The notes beneath the pieces were generated by a model. The model worked only from the letters and a program-made list of their open reading frames with translations. It did not search any database and had not been told where the DNA came from. Position numbers and translations under genes: made by a program. A DNA stretch of 64,000 nucleotides from Humulus lupulus. Lineage: Eukaryota > Streptophyta > Magnoliopsida > Rosales > Cannabaceae. The stretch covers positions 95,203,868-95,267,867 of the forward strand of contig NC_084797.1 of NCBI RefSeq assembly GCF_963169125.1. Reading direction: 5' to 3'. Below, one piece after another: positions 11,101 through 19,710 of the stretch. Numbering within the stretch: the stretch's first letter is position 1; the number at the start of each line of letters is the position of its first letter.

Positions 11101-12243
11101 GTGGTTATGGATGGAAAGCTTTACCGCAGGGGGTTGTCCATACCCTTCCTTAGGTGTGTTGCCGGAACCGAAGTCAGCACCATCATCCATGAGATTCACG
11201 GAGGCTTCTGTGGCGATCATACCTCCGGGCTGAGCCTCTCCAAAAAAATCCTTCGACAAGGATACTTCTGGCCCACCATGAAGAAGGATTGTGTGGATTA
11301 TGTCAGGAAGTGTGAGCAGTGCCAGAGGTACGCCAAGGTTCCGCGAGCGCCGCCTACGGAAATTACCCTAATGACCAGCCCCTGGCCGTTCGCCGTTTGG
11401 GGCATTGACCTAGTAGGTTCCCTCCCCACTGGAAAGGGTGGAGTGAAGTACGCCATAGTCGCGGTAGACTACTTCACCAAATGGGCTGAAGCTGAACCCA
11501 TGAACACGGTCACATCTAAAAAAGCACTGGATTTTGTCATCAGGAATATAGTGTGTCGTTTTGGGCTTCCACGGAAAATTGTGTCCGACAACGGAAAGCA
11601 GTTTGACAGTGAACACTTCACGAACTTCTGTGCTTCGCATGGAATTATCAAAAGCTTTTCCGCAGTCGCCAGACCCCAGGCTAATGGACAAGTGGAAGCT
11701 GTAAACAAAATATTAAAGACCACGTTGAAGAAAAAACTCCAAGCATGCAAGGCTCACTGGCCAGAAGAACTTCCGCGAGTACTTTGGGCTTATCGCACAA
11801 TAGAGAGAACTTCGACGGGGCACACGCCTTATTCCATGACCTTCGGTTGCGAGGCCGTCATCCCAGTAGAAACTATGATCCCCTCTCACAGGCAAGACAC
11901 CTACGATCCTACCCGGAACCATGCCCTCCTCCAGGAGTCCTTAGACATGATCGAAGAGCTCCGGGAGCAGTCGCAGGTCCAACTAAAAATGTACCAAGGC
12001 AAGATAGCCCGACACTTTAACACGAGAGTCCAGAGCCGTGCATTCGAAGTTGGGGACCTTGTCCTACGGAGAGTATTTCCTGCTACGCAGGATCCGGGAG
12101 TAGGAGTCCTCGGACCCAACTGGGAAGGCCCCTACGAAGTCCAAGAAAAAGTGGGCCATGGGACGTATCACTTAAAGAGACTCGACGGATCTAAAGTCCC
12201 GCGCGCCTGGAACGCGGAGCACCTCCGCCGTTACTACCAGTAG
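8029..12243 (+). CDS. TE-B pol polyprotein (PR-RT-RH-aRH-IN), open over 1404 codons
   Basis: Counting from ATG 8029, which is the first Met and probably not a true start. Aspartic protease is around residues 145-250, with LIDDGSS at 162-168. Reverse transcriptase is around 415-600, with YVDD at 555-558. The native RNase H is around 655-818. A second, archaeal-type RNase H is around 832-960, with the acidic set D840, E878, D902 and D952; this domain marks the Tat lineage. Integrase is around 1050-1300, with zinc-binding His (about 1057, 1064) and Cys 1095 and 1098, and catalytic D1127, D1187 and E1223 (the last two 35 residues apart). It ends in AWNAEHLRRYYQ. All catalytic residues are present and there is no internal stop, so the copy is potentially competent apart from the TE-A insertion in gag. 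Confidence 0.95.
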   Translation: MRSSPWQERDTSVSGVVHGAAYSPGQRGAVSAPGAGHPQAPGSQFPALPPPPAPAPISLLAPGPGNPYPPGLAPPPVDGHVATISGGPHLAGSTRNSQKRYLKELEHAEEMCALVQSPAQRPRMMDLPITFTEDDARHVHFPHNDPLVVEAQIANKKVSRVLIDDGSSVNILFKAAFHAIGLTETDLAPCPIQLQGFNGDALMPLGKIQLPVTLRGESDACAFKHSTFVVVDCPTAYNAILGRPVLIDCGAITSIRHLCLKFPCDDGRIGTLRGDQRSARSCYNVSVRAVYTVRETFAAIPLAEVLPETRDAQEAYFDELDPRVGIEKAIEPMEEVEEVILNPGEPTKVIQVGKNLPSAVRDKIMATVKDNQDILAWCHADMTGINPNVACHALNIDPAATPIRQKRRPLDPVRAEAVKAEVDKLMSIGFLQESHYPVWLANPVLVPKPDGSWRMCIDFTDLNKACPKDCFPLPRIDQMVDATSGYELLSFMDAYSGYNQIKMHVADQEHTSFLTDKGVYCYVVMPFGLKNAGATYQRLVNRMFKDQLGRNMEVYVDDMLVKSKTSGDHSNDLEEAFAVIRKYGMKQNPKKCTFGVSSGKFLGFIVSSRGVEANPEKIKAFIDMPSPRKHKDVQSVTGRIAALSRFVSKATDKCFPFFNVLRGNKKFEWTPECEAAFQHLKEHLTQAPILSKPVEGEALFLYLAVTEHAVSAALVREDGRIQLPVYYVSKRLLDAESRYSMIEKLSLCLLIASRKLRPYFQAHTIKVLTNHPLRQVLQKPESSGRLLKWAMELSQFDVHYQPRVSIKGQALADFIVECSGMNDLPEDPVPELPTWKVYVDGASNEKGAGAGVILISPQGHQLQSAIRFAFPASNNEAEHEAMLAGLRLAREVGAQKIKVYSDSLLLVNQISGEYQTKGERMAAYVSLSRDLLQHFKGYKIRQVPRDQNSLADTLAKLATDPEIEQYGLVPIGHLEAPSTETRRINAIIDHSHSWIGPILRFLTTGELPTDKADARKLQYQAPRYVVMDGKLYRRGLSIPFLRCVAGTEVSTIIHEIHGGFCGDHTSGLSLSKKILRQGYFWPTMKKDCVDYVRKCEQCQRYAKVPRAPPTEITLMTSPWPFAVWGIDLVGSLPTGKGGVKYAIVAVDYFTKWAEAEPMNTVTSKKALDFVIRNIVCRFGLPRKIVSDNGKQFDSEHFTNFCASHGIIKSFSAVARPQANGQVEAVNKILKTTLKKKLQACKAHWPEELPRVLWAYRTIERTSTGHTPYSMTFGCEAVIPVETMIPSHRQDTYDPTRNHALLQESLDMIEELREQSQVQLKMYQGKIARHFNTRVQSRAFEVGDLVLRRVFPATQDPGVGVLGPNWEGPYEVQEKVGHGTYHLKRLDGSKVPRAWNAEHLRRYYQ

Positions 12244-12790
12244 GCCCCGGACCATCCAGTCGGAAGTCCTTGGTGAAAATAACAAAAGTGAAAAATGTGG
12301 AAATAATCCTCCCTGTTGTAAAACTAACGCCTAGCAGGCTATTTTAACGAAACACGGAGGGATTCACTCCGCTTTTACCGCACTTTTTATCCCTATGTTC
12401 AAAGCTGCGTTCTAACAAGTGACCACGCGGTCCGGAGACGTCCGGACCCCACGCTCACTTGGGGGGTATACATGGCTAAGGCTTAGCCATACGCCCCTTG
12501 AACAAAACGTACACAGAACACCACTTATGTGCTAGCATTGTGTTTGAAGTTTTTAAATTGTTTTGCTCTAATTGTTAAGCTTAGGTTTATTTGTTGCCAT
12601 GAACATGCTTGCATTACGTGTCATATGTGCATTATGTGCTTAAGTGAAAATTGCCACAGAAATGCCTGCCATTATGTATTATGAGAATTATCTCTTGTGT
12701 AGCCCAGCGATGGACAGGACTGGGGGTTGAGGCACGTTCATAGAGCTACGCCAAAACACCCCCAGCTCCTTGACAAGTCCTTTGCAGAAT
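12244..12790. other. TE-B post-pol non-coding stretch
   Basis: Apart from the polypurine-like motif at 12457 I see no coding region or strong signal. A short inverted repeat, TGGCTAAGGCTTAGCCA, lies at about 12473-12489. Confidence 0.6.
12457..12470 (+). other. Polypurine-tract-like motif after TE-B pol
   Basis: ACTTGGGGGGTATA lies about 215 bases after the pol stop and 6 kb before the real tract at 18494. Similar motifs follow pol in TE-H (52558) and in the TE-I flank (46280), and one occurs in TE-C on the minus strand (19556-19541). A second plus-strand priming site is possible but not shown. Confidence 0.55.
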
Positions 12791-13110
12791 TCTCCGCGAG
12801 CTCTGTAGAGCTTTGCTTCGCAAGCTCCAGCTCCGGGTCCCGTAAGGCGAAAGATGGCAAGATCCGCGAGCGCTGAAGAGCTTTGCTTTGCAAGCTCCAG
12901 CTCCGGGTCCCGCAAGACAAAAGATGGCAAGATCCGCGAGCGCTGAAGAGCTTTGCTTCGCAAACTCCAGCTCCGGGTCCCGCAAGACAAAAGATGGCAA
13001 GATCCGCGAGCGCTGTAAAGCTTTGCTTCGCATGCTCCAGCTCCGGATCCCGCAAGGCAAAAGATGGCAAGATCCGCGAGCGCTCTAAAGCTCTGCTTCG
13101 CGCGGATCTA
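12791..13110 (+). repeat. 70-bp tandem array in TE-B
   Basis: About four and a half copies with an exact 70-bp spacing (the shared CAAGCTCCAG-type core is at 12821, 12891, 12961 and 13031). Each unit carries the near-palindrome GAGCTTTGCTTCGCAAGCTC. Partial copies trail to about 13195. Tandem arrays in this region are known for Tat elements such as Retand and Ogre. The array lies downstream of the antisense gene end at 13611. Confidence 0.92.
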
Positions 13111-13610
13111 GCCTCGCAGGGCTCCATGCCAGGTCCCTGAAGCCAGCCACCATGAGGTTCGCAACAACAGTTAGTTTTGCTTCGCAAAGATCTAACCTTA
13201 AGTCTAGCGACGCTCACCAAAAGAACTCCCGTTCCAAACAATAGAACGACTCACCTTAGCAATCCCAGTGAACAGTATAACTACAAGTCCCGGGATTGGC
13301 TATTTGCCTCAGGAAAGATAAAGTACGGTGAAAGGAGCCTGGCCGTTGGAACCAGAAAACCTTCGTAACCTAGAAACTACGTGGGGAGAGACATCATCCG
13401 TTAAAGCTTCAACTGGGAAGTGCATAAGTTTTGGCCGTTGGAACCAAAACCCCATACGCCCCTACAACAGTTTCTACCGTATAAATGTCTACCCTAAGCG
13501 CAAAGATAAATAAAGAACTCGGCAGAAAAAGAAAGGAGAATGCTATGATTATGGCAAAATTGTCCGCAATGAAAAACTCAAAATGAAAAACAATTAAAGA
13601 TAAAACCCCT

Positions 13611-16600
13611 TCAAGCATTGGGGGTAACTACAGCGTCCACGACCGCAGCTTCGGGGGCATCTGTTTCAGCTGAGGCTGGCGGAGTCGGCTCATTGGAAGG
13701 AGGGATTTGGTCATGAGAAGGTTCAGAGGTCCCCGCCTCTCCGGGATCTCCCGCCTCAGGAGCTTCAGCACGTTCGTCAATGTTATAAGTTTGGACGTAC
13801 GCCTCTGGGCCCTGATCCCACACGAGTAGCTTCTCCCTCATGGCTTCGGCATCATCTCCCAGATAGCCTAACACCTCCGGGTTCACTTTCCAGAGTTGAT
13901 GCATGAGGACCACATGCGATATATTAATAGTTCTGTTCAGTATCACCTCAGCATCCTCCTTCTCCTTCAACCGCTCCGCCTCGGAGGTTGCCAGCTGTTC
14001 TTCCGCGACAGTTAGTTGGGCCCTCAATTTTTCCATTTCGGCCTTGGAGGCATCCCGCTCCCCCTTAAGAGAATCAATCGCCTTGCGCTGCTCCCTATTT
14101 TGGTTCAGCACGGATTGCTTCTCGGTCACATGCCCCCTGGCAGTGAATTGCAAAGCCCCGATCTCTTTATCCTTCTCGGCGAGCCCCAACTGAAGCATAG
14201 ACACGAGATCCCTGCTCCTCTTATGAAGTTGCTCCTCGTCGTGCAGCTTACTCTGAAGAGTGGAATATTCCTCTTGCCGCTTAAGGAGGAGATCGTTCTT
14301 TGATTGCAAGCGGGCTTCCAGGGTATCTTTCTCCACCTAGGCTTGGGACAGCTCTTCCCGGAGCTTGGAGTTTTCGGTCTTAATTCCATCCGACCGCTGT
14401 CTAAACTCATTCTCTGCCTTGGCCCGGTACTCTTGATATTTGGCAAGATATTTCTTCTCCGCCTCTTCTTCAGCCGTGCGCCGGGCCTGATCAATCTTCT
14501 CCGAAGCCCCCAAGGCCTGTTGGGTCAGTTTCTGTTTCTCCGCTTCCAAGGCCTGGCGAGCCAGTTGGCTCTCCTCCAGCTGAACCAGAGCTGCACCAAC
14601 CTCCCGGAACGAGCGTTCCGCGATCATAGAGGCCTGCAAGGAAAGACAACAGAGTGAGCTAAAGCAGGACCAAAAGACAGGTGGTCCCAAAAAAAAAAAA
14701 AACTACAACTGACGGCTTACCCCGGACAGTTGCTGCTTCACAGCGTGTGTCAGCAACAGCGGATCCTTGCTGCTGCTGATGGCCCATTTCTCAGAATTGA
14801 GCTCGCATAAGCTCAGGGCCATGTCCTCCATCATCTCAGCTCCGAACGGCGCCAATGCACGTTCGAGCCTAGGCACCAGCCTCTTCTCCAAGGCTGGACC
14901 ATCCAGAACCGCTCCGGCCGGGTGAGGAGGTCTCATCCCCTCGGCCAGCTCAGCCCTCTTCACGGCAGACAAGTTATCTGCCCTTCCCTGAGTAACGGCC
15001 TTCTCCGCCTCTAGCCGCCTCTTCAAAAAACTATCGGCCCGTCTTACACCCTCCAGGAGGGCAGCGGGAAAACTGGTCGGCTTCCGCGGAAAGTGGAACT
15101 TCAGGCCAGGCAGGGGAAGATTGGTTGTCTGAGAAGACGGAGACCCCGGAAGGGTGGCCCCCCTTTGGGCTGGAGGAGGAGGCAGCCGGGGTATTAAGGC
15201 CCCGGTCTGTTGCTTTTGCTGCTGCGGTAGCAGAAGTAATTGCCCTTGTTGCTGCTGCTGGTTTGGATGTTGCTGTTGCTGCTGCTGCGGCGTTGGTGAT
15301 TGTGTCTCTTGTTCCTGTTGCTGCTGTTGTTGTAGTTGTGATTGCTGTCGTTGCTGTTGTTGTTGCCTTCGACCGGGAGAAGAGTGTCTAAGGCGTTTGT
15401 TCTTAGCACCCTCAGCATCTTCTCCGGGACGCTTGCTCACCCCAGTTGTCCTCACGGGGAACACAAGCCCTTCCCCGTCGCTACTGCTACTCGAGACCAT
15501 CATAGTCTCGGAAGGCCCTTCAGCAGGGGACTTCTCTACCCTCGGAGACGCTTGCGCCTCGCCGCTTGTCTTCTTGGGGGAAGCAGCCTTACCTCCCCTA
15601 CCAGCCTTGGTCTTCCTTCCTTTTCCCGTGGGCGGGTCTTGGCTGGTGGCAGCCTTCTTAATAAGCAAAGTAACCCTCCCCAACATCTTGGCTTCGGGAT
15701 ACTCTGCAAGAAACGTACAAAGCAAGGTTAACGAACCAACAAGAAATGAGAAAGAAGATAAGCGGAAGACAAGACAATCAGCAACATAAAAGTACAAGCA
15801 AGCCCGCCAGCAGGGAACAAGAAACAAGAAAAAGAAAAGTTTGAAAGGGACGACCATGCACGAGAAACGTGGATGGCCTTCCCCGAGCAAAACAAAACAT
15901 CGCTTCCTGCTCCAGGAAGCTCCCGTACTCCTTGAAGTCCGGGAAGAACATGCTGAGAGAAGAAGGGTCAACCATGGTGACACCTTCTGGCAGACTACCG
16001 TCACTCAGACACCAGAGGAGCTCATCTACCCTATCACAGTACCTGTCGAAAGGTATCCTACGCGGATCTAGCCTAAGGAAACGAGGATCAAACCCCATCT
16101 GAGAGGTTTGGGTAACTTCAGACAGGCTGGGGGTGTGGATCAATCGAAAACTAGTCTTACCTCTCCCGGAGGAACTAGCCCCCGGAGCCCCTTCATTAGG
16201 GTAAGCCGCGGCGTGGCGAGCCTCGATCTCCTCTCCCTCCGGCTGGGGGTCGGGGAACCTCTCCGCCCAACTAGGAGATAGAGTATCTTCGTCCCGAGCG
16301 GCTTGGGTGATCACCTTAGACAGCTCCAGGGCAATCTGCTCCCGGATGTCAGCCGACACCTGAGTCTGCCCCCTACCACTTACTGGCTCGATATTTTGGA
16401 AGGAGGCGAGTAACCCATACTCCCTCAACGATTCGGAGGTCACAAGTCCCTCCACTCTCAACTCTTCCTCAGAAAGCCCTTCGTAGAACTTGGACCTCCT
16501 TATCATCTCCGCGCAGCGAGGTGTCCGCGGAACGACTTCTACAAAAATCAAATACAAGCGTTAGAGATCCTCCCAAAAGGCAAATCAAATACAAAGAAAC

Positions 16601-17766
16601 AAAGTTGAAAAGGAAAAGAGGAAACACTTACCAGGGATTTTGAAGTCCAAAGATAGAGCTGGCACCCTCTTCAGCGGGAAGCCAGTCGTCAGGAACCAGT
16701 ATTCCCGGAGGTCTGGAACCCTCGCGGTATGACAAGTGGGGCACATCACATCCGGGTGCCTTTCTAGCCTGTAAAACCCCACCTTGTCTGAGTGACCCCT
16801 CATAGGCTGAGACTTCAACCCATAAAAGTACAGCACCTCCTCCGGGGTAGGAGCTTCCAGTCTCCGGGACTTGCAAAAGATGAACCACCCCGCTAAGAGC
16901 TTGTAGCTGGGAGGAATTAACTGGAAGGGGGCAATCCCCACCTTCCCACAGAAATTGGCGAAGTAACTCCTTAGGGGCAAGTGCGCTCCGCACACTATGT
17001 GTGCCCAGCTCCAGGCACCAAAGCCCTCGTGGCTCTGGCTGGCTGACTCGCCCAGCACCGACAGACGGTGCCACATCAGACCTGGGATGTTCTTCAGGCC
17101 TGCCTCAGAGGAATACAGCTCCAGCATGCCATAATTCCTGAAAAGGTTCGGTTTTTGGTCCATCTCCCAGATGGAACTATTGGAGGTTGGTGGGCTAGCC
17201 GCGACCGCTTTCGCCTTTCCTTTCCCCTTTCCACCAGCGATAGGAGAGCCCTTCTCTTGGGCAGATTCAGCCTCCCCCGCAGCAAGGAGTTGTTCCTTCG
17301 AGATGTTCGTCACTGGACAAAAGAAAAGAAAGAAGAAAACACTCTAAGCAGTCAGCACACTTGTCATACCCTAGTGGTATCAAAGGCGTCGGGGAGACCC
17401 TCCCCGAAAACTGCTTGGAGAGGCTCCCACCGAGCTTGCCGAGGGATTGGCACCATGACACCCGAAGGACAGCAAGGAACCAGACTCAGACCCCGAGCCT
17501 AAGCCCACCAAAAGAAGTGTTTTTCCAGAGAAAGACACCCTAAAGGCGTTCATGCTTATGCCCTAAAACAGCAAAACAAGGGACGACTTTCCAAACGCAA
17601 ATCGCCAAAACACGCAGAAAAGGCTACTTATCGACTCACAATCAATCACATGCCTACCAAAGCCCTATTCACACATGCACATAAGCAATAATGGCAGAAA
17701 CCTCTACTCTAACAACTACCAACAACCTAAGGTTTGGGAGGAAAGAGCAAAGTAGAAATACTTACT
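13611..17766 (-). CDS. TE-B antisense accessory gene, spliced; one in-frame stop
   Basis: Predicted coding exons, minus strand: A of ATG at 17766; 17312-16632; 16538-15855; 15703-14721; 14633-13611. Total 3372 nt = 1124 codons. Donors are GTAAG-type except 15854 (GTCGTC, weak); acceptors end in AG and the phases fit. Exon 1 (residues about 50-220) resembles the domain annotated in plant proteomes as 'putative gypsy type transposon' (PLRSYFANF..GIAPFQLIPPSYKLL). Exon 3 has basic stretches and a poly-Gln tract (about residues 567-620). Exon 4 is a long coiled coil with an acidic, Pro-rich tail. One TAG at 14339-14337 (about residue 882) breaks the frame. The poly-Gln and basic tracts suggest a nuclear protein, which is inference. 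The function is unknown. The rest of the frame is very clean, so the stop may be recent. Confidence 0.75.
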
Positions 17767-18020
17767 GATATTCGGGTAGGTAGAGGTTGAAGGAGTAACT
17801 GGATCACTGCACAGCACGATCGCGGGAAGTAAAAGCTGCAAAGATAAACGGCGATTCAAACCAGGAACTTCGGGGAATAAACCCACTGCCAAATCAAAAA
17901 GAAAAGTTTCCAGATACTTACCAAAAGAAATGGCAAGTTCGGAGGAACGTAAGCTGGGAAGCCTGAGAGTTCGGAGGTTTGGAAATCTGAAAATCCTAAA
18001 GATGGAGAATCTGAAAGCGT
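17767..18020 (-). other. 5' leader exons and intron of the TE-B antisense gene
   Basis: A donor GTAAGT at 17921 and an acceptor TTTGCAG ending at 17836 define an 86-nt leader intron. The next leader exon, 17835-17766, ends in A before donor GTAAGT at 17765. The matching acceptor CCAG at 17314-17313 leads into TGACGAAC, so splicing builds ATG ACG AAC. The leader intron 17765-17313 is 453 nt. These are motif-based predictions. Confidence 0.6.
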
Positions 18021-18047
18021 AAAGAGGAAGAAAGGTCCTTTCCCTCG

Positions 18048-18055
18048 TTTTTATA
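18048..18055 (-). promoter_or_regulatory. TATA box for the TE-B antisense gene
   Basis: TATAAAAA on the minus strand (context GCTATAAAAACGAGG) lies about 30 bases upstream of the expected start of the leader and 453 bases inside the 3' LTR boundary. The antisense gene therefore has its own promoter outside the LTR. TATA boxes also precede the copies in TE-G, TE-H and, more weakly, TE-I. Confidence 0.65.
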
Positions 18056-18493
18056 GCAGGGAAGAAGCCGTTTCGAATTCCTCGAGTGGACGGTCCCGAT
18101 CTTCCCATTCCATGTGCGTCAGATCCAACGGCTGGAGAGGAAGCGACGATCCTATTTATGACTCCTCGGATGGGAATAAAATATTTATTTCCCATCATTA
18201 CACCACCTCGGGCCCTGAGTACCATTAAAAACCGTCAAATAGTCAGATGACTGACGCACGCATCCTCAACCAGTCGCCTCACGCACACGTCTTGGTCGCA
18301 GAACCATTCCTAGAATGACACGTGATCCTTGCCGCACTTGAGTACTTGATCTCAAACAAAAGAAATTCCTTTTTCTCTTTCATACTTATACTCAGGCGGG
18401 AAAAAGGAACCCTTCCGGGAACACAGAAGGTGCCCCCTCGCCTAATCTAAGAAACCGATTGTACAAGCTCCCGGATCTCTCAAAGCTCCGCGA
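18056..18493. other. Sequence between antisense promoter and TE-B 3' LTR
   Basis: No coding region recognised. This should hold upstream promoter elements of the antisense gene. I see no clear repeat. Confidence 0.5.
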
Positions 18494-18507
18494 CCTTGGG
18501 GGGTAAA
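18494..18507 (+). other. TE-B polypurine tract
   Basis: CCTTGGGGGGTAAA immediately precedes the LTR start TGTTATCC. Confidence 0.85.
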
Positions 18508-19394
18508 TGTTATCCAGATTTCCGGATAGCGTTTAGATTGATGACCTCGGGGAAGCAGAATTATCGATGTCTTTCACGGAGGGTGACCAGAGCTCGGGGA
18601 TGGACAGAAAGGCTTCGCCTCTCCTGTCTAGTATCCGGATTACTCTTCCAAACAAGCACAACACGGAAACTCGTCAACTCTCCCGGACTCCCGAAGGATA
18701 CCCCTCGGGGAGGCCCCTTCCAGGAGAGGCTCTTCGAGTGGTCTCCGCGGAAACAGTTCCGTGCCCCGCACAGAACAAAACCGAACGGTCGAGTCCGGGA
18801 GAAGGCATATTTGGAATGATATCCGTCTGACACAGGATCCCGCCTGACACGCCCGTCAGGTCAAAGCCGCACACATCCCAGCACGCCTAAGGGTACCTTT
18901 TCGCCTACTGTTCCGCTGACAACTTGGAAAAGACGGCTGACTTTGTGTGTTCCCCATACTTTCACGTAAATATACCCACATAGAGTCTGGTAGCCATGCG
19001 ACTATAGTAATTGTATCCCCTATTTATGGCTGGTGTAATTAAGACTCATGTACGTAGAGAAAAACCCTAATCTGAAACCCTAGCTATAAAGACTCCTTCC
19101 TTTTACAAGAAGGGGGGGAGAGAGATCAGATAGCAAGAGACTCTACCAAAATCTCTCTAGCTTCATCTTCTTTAAGAGAACCCGAGAGAAACATTGTGAG
19201 TGTGTGAAGTTCTTATGCACCAGCCATCTTACTGTAATCTTTTCCAAGTATAATAACATCGACTCGTGGACTAGGGCTTGTTAACGCCTGAACCACGTAA
19301 AAACACTGTTTGTTTAGTTACATTTCAGTATTTCTACGGTTCTTATCTTTTTATTATTCTGTTAGTTATTCGTTTCCGAAAAACTCGGTAAACA
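18508..19394 (+). mobile_element. TE-B 3' LTR, about 887 bp
   Basis: Starts TGTTATCC after the polypurine tract and ends GTAAACA at 19394, so the ends form TGTT...AACA. A TATA box is at 19085-19090 (TAGCTATAAAGACTCC). Downstream is the 'GACTCGTGGACTAGGGC' motif, also found in the TE-C LTR, close to the expected R/U5 part. The partner LTR is outside the window, so the right end is inferred from the inverted terminal bases. Confidence 0.82.
19085..19090 (+). promoter_or_regulatory. TE-B 3' LTR TATA box
   Basis: TATAAA in the context TAGCTATAAAGACTCC, about 580 bases into the LTR. Confidence 0.65.
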
Positions 19395-19710
19395 ACTTAT
19401 AACTTCTATGTCGGGTTAATGATCCAGACATTTTTGTTAGTTTACGTGTATACAGCATTTTTTTTTCGGGTTAACGATCTAGACATTTTTATTCTATGTT
19501 ATTTATTTTTTCAAACTCATGGTATTATTGTATACCACTGATGCCCCCTCAATATCCTATGAGTGTGACCATAGGTTATTGAATTAAGAGAGTTTGTAAA
19601 AATTACAATATTTAGTAAAGAAAATAACTTTTGAGCAAAGTTCAACACATTATTAACAAAAAGTCTGAAAAACAAACAAGCTTGGTTACAACAAAAACAT
19701 ATTTCCTACA
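19395..19710 (-). other. TE-C post-pol stub with polypurine-like motif
   Basis: On the minus strand, pol of TE-C ends at 19711. It is followed by a polypurine-like GATATTGAGGGGGCAT (19556-19541) and about 145 bases before the TE-B LTR. Two direct copies of TCGGGTTAAYGATCYAGACA lie at 19411 and 19466. No LTR is recognisable, so the TE-C 3' part is missing here. It was probably split off when TE-B inserted. Confidence 0.55.

Larger units (their letters stand above)
7519..19394 (+). mobile_element. TE-B, Tat-type Ty3/gypsy element (5' part outside window)
   Basis: The element runs from gag (interrupted by TE-A at 7518/7519) through pol, a tandem array and an antisense accessory gene to a 3' LTR ending at 19394. 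The Tat assignment rests on the gag knuckle type, on RT motifs such as KDCFPLPRIDQMVD, on a second (archaeal-type) RNase H between RNase H and integrase, and on the long region between pol and the 3' LTR. The 5' LTR, primer site and gag N-terminus must lie left of TE-A, beyond the window. Confidence 0.9.

Noticed and set aside
12791..13110. Evenly spaced 70-bp repeats considered as a CRISPR array
   Set aside because: Units are head-to-tail without variable spacers, and the setting is a plant retrotransposon.
15154..15789. Plus-strand frame with many Cys residues opposite the poly-Gln tract
   Set aside because: It is the complement of CAG/CAA-rich sequence in the antisense exon; the Cys runs are read from GTTGCTGCTG repeats and nothing else supports a gene.
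15842..15931. Hydrophobic C-terminal extension of antisense exon 2 (a possible membrane segment)
   Set aside because: It is better explained as unspliced intron read-through; the acceptor at 15705-15704 leads straight into conserved-looking coding sequence.
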